The notes: generated from the letters alone by a model not told the origin. A stretch of 64,000 nt of DNA from Gracilibacillus kekensis (GCF_900143085.1 NZ_FRCZ01000010.1:1-64000); one strand, 5' to 3'. Positions 33,423 through 44,486 are shown, numbered from the stretch's first letter. Program-made: numbers and translations.

Positions 33423-33743
33423 CTATGGACGCGTTACTTTGCCAATACCTAATAATTTTTCAAGTCCTGGAGCCTGATTTGGTATAAAGCTAGTGACAAT
33501 ATCTTGTTCCTCAATATATTGTTTTGCTGTATGTCTTGCTGTTTCTAATGCAATTTTCACGTCGGAAACATTTCCAGTAAATTTGACTTGTACAACAACT
33601 GGAATCTTTGCATGATTACCTGAAGATGGATTATTGCAATCCATTGCTTGAATTTCAACGTCAGCTGTCTTACATGCTTGGTCCATTGCTGTCATTGCTA
33701 CACTAAAACCTAACACTTCTAATAGTCCAACTGCGTTACCCAT
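33423..33743 (-). CDS. BMC-domain shell protein with internal insertion
   Basis: A 106-residue BMC-domain protein. It starts MGNAVGLLEVLGFSVAMTAM and carries an insertion rich in Asn, Ser and Pro (AMDCNNPSSGNHAKI) between the first helix and the central strand. The domain then continues VVVQVKFTGNVSDVKIALET and ends GLEKLLGIGKVTRP. The insertion lies where the pore-facing or interface segment is in PduA. The GTG three codons earlier is possible, but AGGTG 6 nt before the ATG at 33743 is a better fit. It is the shell gene closest to the enzymes. Confidence 0.9.
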   Translation of the reverse strand: MGNAVGLLEVLGFSVAMTAMDQACKTADVEIQAMDCNNPSSGNHAKIPVVVQVKFTGNVSDVKIALETARHTAKQYIEEQDIVTSFIPNQAPGLEKLLGIGKVTRP

Positions 33744-33752
33744 CAGCTTCAC

Positions 33753-35288
33753 CTACCCTCTAATGTTAAAACCACCATTTGCAATAACGGTCCGTCTTTG
33801 TCTTGTAAAGGTTCTTGCTGATGTTACCCCTTCACCAGTTGGTCCAGCAATCGTCATAGTGGTAAAGCCTTCTCCACGGTATCCTACACCAGAAAGAGAG
33901 GAGCCATTATTAACGAAGATAGTAGTACCGATTGCTTTAGCAAATTTTGTTACGTTTTTAATGTGATTGGAATGCATCACAGCTGTATGGCGGTTGCCAT
34001 GTTCAGCTTTGACTGCTTTTTCAATAGCTTCATCGACTGATTTCACTCTCACTATAGGTAATATCGGCATTAATTGTTCCAACTGTACATAAGGATGTTC
34101 AGCATCCACTTCACAAATTAACAGTTTTGTTTGGACATTAGAAACTCCGATTTGTTCTAAAATTTGTGTGGCGTCTTTACCAACCCAGTCTTTTGAAACT
34201 AAATAATCTCTGGATAAGTAGGAACAGCCTCCTGGTATACCCTCGGTATTTTCTTTTAAGGTTAGTTTCATTACTTTCTCTAATTGCTGATGATCTAGCA
34301 TGTGAACCTGCTGATTTAACAACTCAAAAATTAAATCATCTGCTACTTGATCTAATACAAAAACTTCTTTTTCTGCAATACATAAAAGATTATTATCAAA
34401 GGAAGCTCCTTCAATGATATCTTTCGCAGCTTGTTTAAGGTCAGCCGTTTCATCAACAATAACTGGTGGATTTCCAGCACCGGCACCAATTGCTTTTTTA
34501 CCTGATTTCAATAAACTTTTCACCATCCCTGGTCCACCGGTTCCGACTAATAGCTTCACAGATGGATGGTTGGCAATTTCCTGGACGGTTTCAATTGTTG
34601 GCTCTTGCACCATCGTTAGCAGGTTTTCTGGACCGCCTGCATTTACAATCGTTTGATTTAAAAGTTGAATCATCTCACGTGATGTTTTTTTAGCAGATGG
34701 ATGTACATTAAACACGACTGCATTACCGGCAGCGATCATGCCGATCCCATTATTTACGATCGTATCAATTGGGTTGGTGACTGGTGTTACAGCACCAATC
34801 ACGCCAAATGGTGTCTGTTCGACAAAAGATAAGCCGTCATCACCAGAAAAGGTCTCTGTTTGTAATAGCTCAGTACCTGGTGTTTTTTCAACCGTAAGTG
34901 ACAGTTTCAAAACTTTATCCTCGTAATTGCCAAGCCCAGTCTCTTCCAAAGCAGACTTCGCAAAGTGATTAACTTGTTGAGCAACTGCCTGACGAATCGA
35001 ATTTATAAGATTTTCTTTCTCTTCTAACGTGTATTGCTTCATCCACACTTCTTGAGCTTTTGAAGCAGCTTCGATTGCATCTGTTACTCGTTCAAATACA
35101 CCATCTTTATTACTACTCATATTAAAAGTGTTTGAAGGTGCAGAAGGTGAGAGTTGTTTCATCTTTATTGGTTGTTGTTCAGAACTTTGACCACTAGCTT
35201 GCGTTGGTTGTCTATTCTCTACTGCTGCTTCCACATTCTTTAATACGGAATCAATAATTGTTTGGATATCTTTTTCATTTAATTGCAA
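33753..35288 (-). CDS. CoA-acylating aldehyde dehydrogenase, PduP/EutE type
   Basis: A 511-residue enzyme oxidising an aldehyde to acyl-CoA with NAD+. The catalytic cysteine is in NNLLCIAEKEV (about residue 304). Other blocks are EQTPFGVIGAVTPVTNPIDT and VFNVHPSAKKTS (cofactor site), plus GTGGPGMVK. Residues 1-~22 (MQLNEKDIQTIIDSVLKNVE) form an amphipathic helix followed by a Gln/Ser/Pro-rich linker to ~60. This is the PduP-type N-terminal encapsulation peptide. The TTG start has AAGGAGG 10 nt upstream. It is the core enzyme of the compartment, consuming the aldehyde made by the aldolase. Confidence 0.95.
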   Translation of the reverse strand: MQLNEKDIQTIIDSVLKNVEAAVENRQPTQASGQSSEQQPIKMKQLSPSAPSNTFNMSSNKDGVFERVTDAIEAASKAQEVWMKQYTLEEKENLINSIRQAVAQQVNHFAKSALEETGLGNYEDKVLKLSLTVEKTPGTELLQTETFSGDDGLSFVEQTPFGVIGAVTPVTNPIDTIVNNGIGMIAAGNAVVFNVHPSAKKTSREMIQLLNQTIVNAGGPENLLTMVQEPTIETVQEIANHPSVKLLVGTGGPGMVKSLLKSGKKAIGAGAGNPPVIVDETADLKQAAKDIIEGASFDNNLLCIAEKEVFVLDQVADDLIFELLNQQVHMLDHQQLEKVMKLTLKENTEGIPGGCSYLSRDYLVSKDWVGKDATQILEQIGVSNVQTKLLICEVDAEHPYVQLEQLMPILPIVRVKSVDEAIEKAVKAEHGNRHTAVMHSNHIKNVTKFAKAIGTTIFVNNGSSLSGVGYRGEGFTTMTIAGPTGEGVTSARTFTRQRRTVIANGGFNIRG

Positions 35289-36092
35289 CTACAAGGCGCC
35301 TCCTTTCTGAAGTTGTTCGATGACTCGTTTTGTCACTTTTTCGACAATGTCTTGAAGAACCTGTTCTTTTGATTTACTTGCTGCCGGTGTCGAGCTTTGT
35401 TCCTCGACATTGCATGGCGGTACACCACCTGTTTTTATTCCCATTTTATTTCGCATTTCAACTAAATCTGATATTTGATTACAATTTAATTCATTCGCTT
35501 TATTCAAAATGTTCGTCGAATAGGTCAACATTAAAGCGTAATGCTCTAGTGATTCCATCCGATAATAAGCCTCAAATAAGTCACGCCCCCATGTTAAAGC
35601 CCCATGGTTTGCGAGTAAAACCGCATGATGCTCCTTAATCAATGGTGTAATCGAGTCAGGAACTTCTTCCGTACTCGGTGTTGCATATGGTGCAACAGGA
35701 ACTCTACCTAACAAAACAACTGCTTCAGGAGAGACAGGTTTTTCAAGATCAATGCCTGCAATCGCATAAGATGTCGCCATTGGCGGATGGGCATGAACCA
35801 CAGCATTTGTATCTTCGCTTTCCCGGTAAACTCTTAAGTGCATTTTCACCTCTGATGAGGGCTTTCGATTTCCAGCAATGATCGTACCATCCAAACGCAT
35901 TTTTACCATCATATCTGGCGTCAAATAACCTTTACTTACTCCAGTTGGTGTAGTCCAGATTGTGTCAGGGCCAACTCTAACCGATATATTTCCGTCATTT
36001 GCAGCCACAAAGTTCTTTTGATAAATACGTTTACCTATTTCGACCATCCATTTTTTAGCTTCAAAATCACTATAATATTTTTTCTGGTACAA
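35289..36092 (-). CDS. class II sugar-phosphate aldolase with C-terminal encapsulation peptide
   Basis: A 267-residue zinc aldolase of the fuculose/ribulose-phosphate family (DrdA/Ald2-like). It has NDGNISVRVG, PSSEVKMHLRVY (catalytic Glu), the zinc histidines VVHAHPPMATSYA and LLANHGALTWG. It should split a ketose 1-phosphate into DHAP plus an aldehyde. After the fold comes a linker (NVEEQSSTPAASKS) and an amphipathic helix (VLQDIVEKVTKRVIEQLQKG) at the extreme C-terminus, a clear candidate encapsulation peptide. The frame is open 14 codons upstream to the mtnA stop. The TTG at 36092 is preferred because AAAGGGGGG lies 7 nt before it. With mtnA and mtnK it makes the DHAP-shunt trio. Confidence 0.9.
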   Translation of the reverse strand: MYQKKYYSDFEAKKWMVEIGKRIYQKNFVAANDGNISVRVGPDTIWTTPTGVSKGYLTPDMMVKMRLDGTIIAGNRKPSSEVKMHLRVYRESEDTNAVVHAHPPMATSYAIAGIDLEKPVSPEAVVLLGRVPVAPYATPSTEEVPDSITPLIKEHHAVLLANHGALTWGRDLFEAYYRMESLEHYALMLTYSTNILNKANELNCNQISDLVEMRNKMGIKTGGVPPCNVEEQSSTPAASKSKEQVLQDIVEKVTKRVIEQLQKGGAL

Positions 36093-36126
36093 CGGGTATC
36101 CCCCCTTTCCTAAATATGGATTCAAA

Positions 36127-37188
36127 TTAATCAAATAATTTAGCTAAGTTTTCTTTATAAGATGGGGACACAATACCTTTTTCGGTAATAATTCCGGTTA
36201 TTAATGTATGGTCTGTTACATCGAATGCTGGATTATAGGTCTTTACTTGTTCTGGTGCCATCGATTCACTATACCATTTTGTTTTAATTTCTTCCTCTGG
36301 ACGTAATTCGATTTCAATATCATTACCAGTCTCAGTATTGAGGTCGATCGTTGACATCGGAGCACAGACATAAACCGGAATACCATAGTGCTTGGCTAAT
36401 ATCGCTACACCTGAGGTACCGATTTTATTCGCTGCATCTCCGTTCGCTGCCACACGATCACATCCAACTAAGACTGCTTGAATTTTCTTTTGACTCATTA
36501 CAATCGAAGCCATATTATCACATATTAGTGTAACATCTACTCCTGCTTCATTTAATTCCCAGGCAGTTAAACGTGCTCCTTGCAACAACGGTCTTGTTTC
36601 ATCAGCAAATACTTTAAAATCGTAACCTTTTTCCTCGCCTAAATAAATAGGCGCTAAGGCTGTTCCATATTTTGCTGTAGCTATCGTACCTGCATTACAG
36701 TGAGTTAATATCCCCCAGCCTGGTTCTAAAACCTCTAAGGCATGACGTCCAATTGCTTCACACACCTCTTGATCTTCTTTTTTAATTAAATTTGCTTCAT
36801 TTTTTAAAGCACGTATTATTTCAGAAATAGTTGCTTCTTTTTCTTTCATTAGTCTTGCTTCCATTCGGTCGAGTGCCCAAAATAGATTGACTGCTGTTGG
36901 ACGCGACGAAGCTAATTTTTCTTTTGCTTTTTTAAATTCCTGGTAAAATGCTTCAAAATCGCTTGCAGTACTATTTTTAGTAACAATGTAAATCCCATAT
37001 GCTGCGGCAATTCCAATTGCTGGTGCGCCTCTTACTTTTAATTGATAAATAGCATCCCAAACATCATCTACCGTTTTAAGTTGTAAAAACTCTTTCTTAT
37101 TTGGCAGCTTTGTTTGATCTAATAGAATAATGGCATCATTTGCATCATCCAATTTGACCGATTCAATCACTGTTACATGGTCTGCCAT
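36127..37188 (-). CDS. mtnA: methylthioribose-1-phosphate isomerase (or 5-deoxyribose-1-P isomerase)
   Basis: A 353-residue aldose-ketose isomerase of the eIF2B-like MtnA family, converting MTR-1-P to MTRu-1-P. Active-site blocks are [16 protein letters not shown] (Cys near residue 162) and [18 protein letters not shown] (Asp near 243). [13 protein letters not shown] is also typical. DrdI of the 5-deoxyribose pathway belongs to the same family, so both substrates are possible. GGAGGT precedes the ATG. Genes of the ordinary aerobic methionine salvage (mtnW, X, B, D) are absent here. This points to the aldolase branch. Confidence 0.95.
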   Translation of the reverse strand: MADHVTVIESVKLDDANDAIILLDQTKLPNKKEFLQLKTVDDVWDAIYQLKVRGAPAIGIAAAYGIYIVTKNSTASDFEAFYQEFKKAKEKLASSRPTAVNLFWALDRMEARLMKEKEATISEIIRALKNEANLIKKEDQEVCEAIGRHALEVLEPGWGILTHCNAGTIATAKYGTALAPIYLGEEKGYDFKVFADETRPLLQGARLTAWELNEAGVDVTLICDNMASIVMSQKKIQAVLVGCDRVAANGDAANKIGTSGVAILAKHYGIPVYVCAPMSTIDLNTETGNDIEIELRPEEEIKTKWYSESMAPEQVKTYNPAFDVTDHTLITGIITEKGIVSPSYKENLAKLFD

Positions 37189-37203
37189 GTTTGCTACCTC
37201 CTT

Positions 37204-38421
37204 TTAATCCAAAGCTTTTTTTATCTGAAAGACAAAGTTATCACCAGTTTTAAAGGTTTCTCTGTTTAAAATAAATTGCTTAGCGGCAGTAAGGCAATTT
37301 ATTTCTGCCTTTTGCCTTGCTTCTTCCTGTTTAATCGAGGTAATATCTGCTACTTTTGCTAGTCCAATAATACGACGTGTTAGCTCCAACCCAACAACCG
37401 CTGCCGTATCTTTTAAAATACTGTTAAGATAATAGTTTTGGAAACCTTCATAATTTGCGACAAATTCCTTATCGGTTTCCTGCCACAGCTTATTGAACTT
37501 CACTTTAAATAGATCAATTACATCTCTGATTGTAGTGGTAATATATTTTTGAAATTGATCGCGTTCTTCAGCATCTGAAATAGTTGCTTGTCCGTTCGCA
37601 TATGCAAATATTAAATTTGCAACAACATTACCTATGTCATAACCAGCTGGCCCGTAAAAAGCAAATTCAGGATCTATTACTTTCGTGCTATCCTTTTTTA
37701 TAAAGACGGAACCTGTATGCAAATCGCCATGAATCAAAGATTGTGCGTTTGTCATAAACTCAAATTTTAATTTTGCTGTTTCTAATTGTAATTGTTTGTC
37801 GCCCCAGATTTCTTTTTCAATAAAGGGACGTGTTGCAGGAAATACTTCATTTCTTTCACAATCATAAAATGGTTCTGTATACACTAAGTCTTCCGTTATT
37901 TCACACAATTCCGGGTTTATAAAACTTTTCACTAACGCTTTTTTCTCTTTAGCGTTCGTCGCTACATCTGAAGTTAACAACAATGTCTTTACCATAAAAG
38001 TAGTAATATGATCGGCGAATTCTGGAAATGTTTGATGCTTGATTAATGCAGACCGCATAATCTCATATTCTGATAAATCTTCCATTGCAAAACAATTCAT
38101 AACAGGGTCATATCGGTAAGTTTTCGGTGTATGCTCTGGCACATATTCATACTGAATCTTTAGGATATCGCTCTCGATACGATTGCGATCAGGAGATACT
38201 TTGAATTCATCAGAAATTCTTGCCACCGGACCTGCTTGTTTTAAAATAATCGAATTTTTATTTTTTTCATCTACGATCTGAAATACATAATTGAGATTCC
38301 CATCACCAATTTCCTTACAAGTTAGTTCTGCATCACTTTTAAAATAATCTAATTTCTTTTTGGCATATTCCATTGCTTGTTCTTCATTCATTGTAAAATA
38401 TTCGGTTGAAAAATCAGTCAT
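37204..38421 (-). CDS. mtnK: methylthioribose kinase (or related 5-deoxyribose kinase)
   Basis: A 405-residue kinase of the MtnK/choline-kinase-like fold. Phosphotransfer motifs are LIHGDLHTGSVFI (catalytic loop) and VIDPEFAFYGPAGYDIG (the DxE metal site). The N-terminal nucleotide loop is EIGDGNLNYVFQI. It phosphorylates MTR at O1. It sits 15 bp before mtnA in one operon, as in B. subtilis, but with the BMC genes instead of the rest of the salvage pathway. TAGGAGGT precedes the ATG. Confidence 0.95.
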   Translation of the reverse strand: MTDFSTEYFTMNEEQAMEYAKKKLDYFKSDAELTCKEIGDGNLNYVFQIVDEKNKNSIILKQAGPVARISDEFKVSPDRNRIESDILKIQYEYVPEHTPKTYRYDPVMNCFAMEDLSEYEIMRSALIKHQTFPEFADHITTFMVKTLLLTSDVATNAKEKKALVKSFINPELCEITEDLVYTEPFYDCERNEVFPATRPFIEKEIWGDKQLQLETAKLKFEFMTNAQSLIHGDLHTGSVFIKKDSTKVIDPEFAFYGPAGYDIGNVVANLIFAYANGQATISDAEERDQFQKYITTTIRDVIDLFKVKFNKLWQETDKEFVANYEGFQNYYLNSILKDTAAVVGLELTRRIIGLAKVADITSIKQEEARQKAEINCLTAAKQFILNRETFKTGDNFVFQIKKALD

Positions 38422-38433
38422 CCTTAATACCTC

Positions 38434-39447
38434 CTATTTTAATTTGTAGTAGGTTACCGCTAATGCTAAAGCAAATACTCCACCTTTTACGATGTCCATC
38501 GCATAATACGGAACAGACATCATTACCAGTCCATTTGCTAAAATACCTATTAATACTGCTCCAACGAAAGTTCCAAGTGCATTTGGTTTACCAGCGCCTA
38601 GAACCGATAAGCCAATAAATGCTGCAGCTACAGCATCCATGAGGTAATTCTCTCCAGCATTGATCTCAGCTTGCATTACACGAGAAGCGAGCACAATTCC
38701 ACCTATTGCCGCCAAAAGAGCGGATAGTACATAGGCAAGTACTTTATATTTATTTACAGGAATACCTGATAACCTTGCTGCTTCCTCATTGCCACCAATC
38801 ACATACATATACCTTCCGTGCTTTGTATAAGTTAAAAATATGTGTACTATAAACACGATTACCAACATGAGAATAATAATATACGGTGCTTTACCTAATA
38901 AGGAAAACACATCTGTAATCATACCTTCAGAGTAGCTGCCATCAGGCATAATCATATTCTCTGATATAGTGGCACTTCGAGTATAAGTTAATGCTACCCC
39001 TTGTATGACAAACATAGTTGCTAGTGTTAAAAGCATATCTGGTATTCTCATTTTTACGATCAAAAATGAGTTTAATAGTCCTACTAAAATGGCCGCCACC
39101 AGAGCTACTAATATAGCAATCAGCGTCGACTGTCCATACCAGACAAACATCGATATTACGACAGCATTTGCTAAAGAAGCTACGGAACCAATCGATAAAT
39201 CAAAACCATTTACAGATAAGGAAATCGTAAGTCCGATAGCAATAATTGTAACAATAGAAATTGATCGTAAAATATTCTCAATATTGCTCCACTGTAAAAA
39301 AGCAGGATTGGCGATCGAAAATATAACAATTAATAAAATAATGGTGATGATGGTCCCATATTTATAAAGAAACTGAAAAAAATCGAATGACTGCTTATTT
39401 TGCTTTGGAGAAGATGATGAATTAGACGTATTGGAACTTGCACTCAT
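38434..39447 (-). CDS. sugar ABC transporter permease, RbsC-like
   Basis: A 337-residue permease of the ribose/autoinducer-2 group with about 9-10 helices. It has SLSVNGFDLSIGSVASLANA, the EAARLSGI cytoplasmic loop that docks on the ATPase, and AAAFIGLSVLGAGKPNALGT. Its start overlaps the ATPase stop (ATGA). It is 12 bp ahead of mtnK. Together with the ATPase and binding protein it probably imports the pentose used by MtnK, plausibly methylthioribose or 5-deoxyribose. Confidence 0.93.
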   Translation of the reverse strand: MSASSNTSNSSSSPKQNKQSFDFFQFLYKYGTIITIILLIVIFSIANPAFLQWSNIENILRSISIVTIIAIGLTISLSVNGFDLSIGSVASLANAVVISMFVWYGQSTLIAILVALVAAILVGLLNSFLIVKMRIPDMLLTLATMFVIQGVALTYTRSATISENMIMPDGSYSEGMITDVFSLLGKAPYIIILMLVIVFIVHIFLTYTKHGRYMYVIGGNEEAARLSGIPVNKYKVLAYVLSALLAAIGGIVLASRVMQAEINAGENYLMDAVAAAFIGLSVLGAGKPNALGTFVGAVLIGILANGLVMMSVPYYAMDIVKGGVFALALAVTYYKLK

Positions 39448-40955
39448 GAATCCCTTCCCCCTGTCGAATAAAATAATAATTGCTCTTCTGTTGTTTTGTT
39501 TGTTTGTAATTCTTTGACAACTTTCCCATCATAAATCACATAGGATCGATCCGTAATACCTACGATTTCAGTCAATTCACTCGAAGCATAGATAATCGAC
39601 TTCCCTCTTTTAGCTAATTCAAGAATCAAGGTGAAAATATCTTTTTTAGATCCAACATCCACACCCTTTGTTGGCTCATCAAAAATATACACATCCGCAT
39701 CTGCAATTAACCATTTACCGATGGCTATTTTCTGTTGGTTTCCACCCGAAAGATTAGATAGTTTCGTTTCAATCGATGGTGTTTTGACTCCTAACTTCTC
39801 TACCATTTCCGCAGAAACTGTACGCTCTTTTTTGAAATTCAAAAAAGAAAAACGACGTACAAATGATGATAAATGAGCAGAGGTTAAATTGGTACTGACT
39901 TTTTCCTCTACCAATACCCCCTCTTTGCGACGTTCTTCTGGAACAAGGGCTATACCATAATTAACAGCCTGGTTAGAGTTACGGATATTTAATGTTTTTC
40001 CATGCATTTTCACAATGCCTTCCAGGTGTGAAGACTCTCCAAATAATGCTTTGCAAATCTCTGTCTTTCCTGCCCCAACTAAGCCTGCTAGTCCAATTAC
40101 TTCTCCTGCGCAAACATGAAAAGAAACGTCTTCTACCTTTTCATCATCACGCAAGTGTTTCACTTCGAAAACTTTCTCCTTTACTTCACGTTCCATTGTT
40201 GGAAATTGTTCTTCCATTTGTTTTCCTAACATCTTTTCTACAACGGAATCGATCGTAACCTCATTTATTTGATTGTGACTGATAAAATTCCCATTACGCA
40301 TAACCGTTATCTCATCACATATTTCAAATAATTCTTGAAGTCGGTGTGAAATAAAGATGACGCCAACATTACTTGAACGCAATTGACGTACGATTTCAAA
40401 TAATTGGTCAGTTTCTGTATTACTAAGAGGTGCAGTCGGTTCATCCAATATTAAATAACGACAATCTCTCGATATCGCTCGAGCAATTAATACCATTTGT
40501 TTTTCTGCTAATGTTAATGTTCGTACGAGTCGTCGAGAAGATACATGTATGTTTAATCTCTCTAGTAAGCTAGAAGCCTCTTTATGAATTTGGGAATATT
40601 GAATAAATTGTCTCTTCCCCATACCATTTACCATTTTGTTTAGCATAATATTTTCGCCTACCGTCAGATATGGAATTAATGCTGTATCCACTTCTTGATA
40701 AACGATTTGAATACCTAATTCTTTCGCATCCTGTGGTGAGCGTATTTCAATTTTCTTATCATTTAAAATAATGTCACCAGTATAATGTGTATATGCACCA
40801 GAGAGCACTTTCATCAGCGTTGACTTACCAGCACCATTGGCACCTATTAAAGCGTGTACCTGCCCCGTATGCATCAGAAATTGTGCATCATCTAAAGCTC
40901 GAACTCCAGGAAAATCTATTGTTATATTTTTCATTTTCAATATTGATTGTGGCAT
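39444..40955 (-). CDS. sugar ABC transporter ATP-binding protein, RbsA-like
   Basis: A 503-residue double ATPase. Domain 1 has Walker A GANGAGKST, Q-loop IQIVYQEV and Walker B YLILDEPTAPLS. Domain 2 has GLVGAGKTE, signature LSGGNQQKIAIGKWL and VYIFDEPTKGVDVG. This is the pattern of ribose-type importers. The frame is open 19 codons further up. The ATG at 40955 follows AAAGGCGG by 9 nt and gives the expected N-terminus MPQSILKMKNITIDFPGVRA. Confidence 0.93.
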   Translation of the reverse strand: MPQSILKMKNITIDFPGVRALDDAQFLMHTGQVHALIGANGAGKSTLMKVLSGAYTHYTGDIILNDKKIEIRSPQDAKELGIQIVYQEVDTALIPYLTVGENIMLNKMVNGMGKRQFIQYSQIHKEASSLLERLNIHVSSRRLVRTLTLAEKQMVLIARAISRDCRYLILDEPTAPLSNTETDQLFEIVRQLRSSNVGVIFISHRLQELFEICDEITVMRNGNFISHNQINEVTIDSVVEKMLGKQMEEQFPTMEREVKEKVFEVKHLRDDEKVEDVSFHVCAGEVIGLAGLVGAGKTEICKALFGESSHLEGIVKMHGKTLNIRNSNQAVNYGIALVPEERRKEGVLVEEKVSTNLTSAHLSSFVRRFSFLNFKKERTVSAEMVEKLGVKTPSIETKLSNLSGGNQQKIAIGKWLIADADVYIFDEPTKGVDVGSKKDIFTLILELAKRGKSIIYASSELTEIVGITDRSYVIYDGKVVKELQTNKTTEEQLLFYSTGGRDS

Positions 40956-41038
40956 TGTAATCACCCGCCTTTTTTTACGGATACTTATAGTATGTAGAAG
41001 ATAGAAAGCCATGTAGAGGCTTTCTATCCATTTTATTC

Positions 41039-42160
41039 TTAATTAGAGTGATGTTCTTTTAAAGTGGCCATCCAATCTTCTTTAAATTGATCAGACTCTC
41101 CCCATCCTTCAACAACATCTGCTAAGGTTTCCATGTTTACTTCTTCATCCGAGGCATTTAACTCTTCTTGAGAAATCATCGATGGTTCAAGAGATGCTTC
41201 TTGTGGCGTTTCTTCACCTGCGAATTTTTTAGCTAGTAATCTTACATTTACAGCACCAATTAATTTCGGGTCGACTGCAGCTGTATATTTCCAAGGACTG
41301 TTTTCCTCTTGCATTAGTTGAAGATCTGCATTGGAAACATCAATACCATATACATCAATTTCTTCTCTTCCAGCTTCTTGAATTGCTCGAGTCGCTCCAA
41401 CAGCAAATGCATCCCATGTTGCAAAGATTGCGTCAATTTCACCTTCTGGTAATTCTGTCAACCAAGCTCCAACAGCTTCTTGCGTTTTTGTTTGTGGATC
41501 CGTAGCATCTCCAAATCGTTTCACTTCTTTAATACCAGGATTTTCTTCTAAGACTGTTTCATACACATTATTTCTTCTCACCATTGGTGGAAAACCATCT
41601 ACCCAAAGATAACCAATATTTGCTTCGGGATGTTCTTCTACTAACTTATCAAGAGCTAATGTAGCTAGTTCTTCATCATTTTGAGATGTAAGCGTAACTC
41701 CATCAATCTCCAATGCACCTTCATTTGTATCAAATGCTACAACTTCAATCCCTTTATCTCTGGCTTCCTGAATTAATTCCACCGTAGTGTCATCATCACC
41801 ATGAGAGATAATTAAACCGTCATATTCTTGGTTAATCGCTTGTGAAATTGTGTCATGAAAGCTTGTAGTATCCCCATTTGCTGAGAATGTATCTACCTTC
41901 ATTCCTAATGCTTGACCTTCTTGTTGTGTACCTGCTAAAAATTGCTGTGTATGATCATCCCCACCAATTTTACGGATAACCATAATTTCCAGTTGTTCAC
42001 CAGATTGTAATGCCTCGGGTACACCTTCTAAGTCTGTTGTTTCTGCTGACTCATTACTGTTTCCTTCATCTGTACTACTTTCATCATCTTGACCACATGC
42101 GGTAAGTATACTTAGTAAAGTAATAACAATCGCAAATAACCACATTTTACTGTTTTTCAC
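41039..42160 (-). CDS. sugar-binding lipoprotein, RbsB-like
   Basis: A 373-residue periplasmic-binding-protein type 1 lipoprotein. The signal peptide ends at the lipobox ILTAC with Cys22, followed by an acidic Ser/Asn/Glu linker. The mature domain has LDKLVEEHPEANIGYLWVDG, a hinge and FATWDAFAVGATRAIQEAGR. The GTG start has AGGGGG 8 nt upstream. It is the specificity subunit of the importer encoded downstream. The ligand is not readable, but position next to mtnK suggests a (modified) pentose. Confidence 0.92.
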   Translation of the reverse strand: MKNSKMWLFAIVITLLSILTACGQDDESSTDEGNSNESAETTDLEGVPEALQSGEQLEIMVIRKIGGDDHTQQFLAGTQQEGQALGMKVDTFSANGDTTSFHDTISQAINQEYDGLIISHGDDDTTVELIQEARDKGIEVVAFDTNEGALEIDGVTLTSQNDEELATLALDKLVEEHPEANIGYLWVDGFPPMVRRNNVYETVLEENPGIKEVKRFGDATDPQTKTQEAVGAWLTELPEGEIDAIFATWDAFAVGATRAIQEAGREEIDVYGIDVSNADLQLMQEENSPWKYTAAVDPKLIGAVNVRLLAKKFAGEETPQEASLEPSMISQEELNASDEEVNMETLADVVEGWGESDQFKEDWMATLKEHHSN

Positions 42161-42190
42161 TATTAAAACCCCCTAAAATTTTTTATGATA

Positions 42191-42219
42191 ACATACCGTG
42201 TTTTTATTTTTTGGTATGT
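42191..42219. promoter_or_regulatory. inverted repeat upstream of the BMC importer genes
   Basis: ACATACC and GGTATGT separated by 15 A/T-rich nt, in the 67-bp gap between the sulfhydrylase stop and the binding-protein start. It could be a regulator's operator or a weak intercistronic hairpin. No regulator gene is found nearby and the -35/-10 boxes are unclear. Confidence 0.35.
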
Positions 42220-42227
42220 AGTATCCA

Positions 42228-43691
<1,464 letters not shown>

Positions 43692-43730
43692 TCATTAATT
43701 CAGAAAATTCAAAAAATTATCAATTGATTA

Positions 43731-44486
43731 TTAACCAATAATTAATCGAATTGCCCCGAGTGCAGCAAATACTAATACTAATATTTGAAATACTTTTTGG
43801 GGCATTATTTTTATAACTTTCACCCCAATTAACGCCCCAATTAGAATCGCAGGAATTAACCATGCATTAAATTTAATAGATTCCACTGTGATAATACCTA
43901 AGGAAATATAGAAGGGTATTTTAATGACATTTACAAATAAGAAAAACCATGCACCAGTCCCAACAAATTCTTTCTTCGGTAAACCTTTGACCAATAAGTA
44001 GATAGCCATGACACCACCTGCTGCATTTCCTATCATTGTAGTAAACCCTGCTAATATTCCCATACTAATAGTAAAAACTTTAGATTCTGGCAACATTTCT
44101 ACAAACTTTTCTCCTAATTTTTCACGACTAATATGTAATACAATTAATGCTAGCACTAAAATACCTACCATTGGTTTCAATTGCTCACTGGTTACAACAT
44201 CCAAGACGAAATAACCAAGCACAATTCCGATTAAAACCCATGGGACAAGTGAAAATAAATAACGCCAGACAACGTCTCTACGATAATAGGTAACAGCAAA
44301 TAAATCCCCGATGATCAATAAAGGTAATAGTATTCCCACAGATTCGCGAGCAGGAAAAATCATCATAAAAATTGTGACAACTAATATCCCCATACTTGCT
44401 ACGCCTGCTTTAGCAAAACCTATTAACAATCCACAACATACGATTATTATCCATTCAATTATTGATAAGTCAAAAATAACAAACAC
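43731..44486 (-). CDS. TSUP family permease (TauE/SafE)
   Basis: A 251-residue membrane protein with about 8 helices of the sulfite/sulfoacetate exporter family. The N-terminal repeat has GLLIGFAKAGVASMGILVVT and the C-terminal repeat GILAGFTTMIGNAAGGVMAI, the paired TSUP motif. Known members move sulfite, sulfonates, thiosulfate or other organic anions. It lies 117 bp upstream of the sulfhydrylase gene on the same strand, so it could remove a sulfur-containing product of the compartment. The proposed GTG start has only a weak ribosome site. Confidence 0.88.
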   Translation of the reverse strand: MFVIFDLSIIEWIIIVCCGLLIGFAKAGVASMGILVVTIFMMIFPARESVGILLPLLIIGDLFAVTYYRRDVVWRYLFSLVPWVLIGIVLGYFVLDVVTSEQLKPMVGILVLALIVLHISREKLGEKFVEMLPESKVFTISMGILAGFTTMIGNAAGGVMAIYLLVKGLPKKEFVGTGAWFFLFVNVIKIPFYISLGIITVESIKFNAWLIPAILIGALIGVKVIKIMPQKVFQILVLVFAALGAIRLIIG

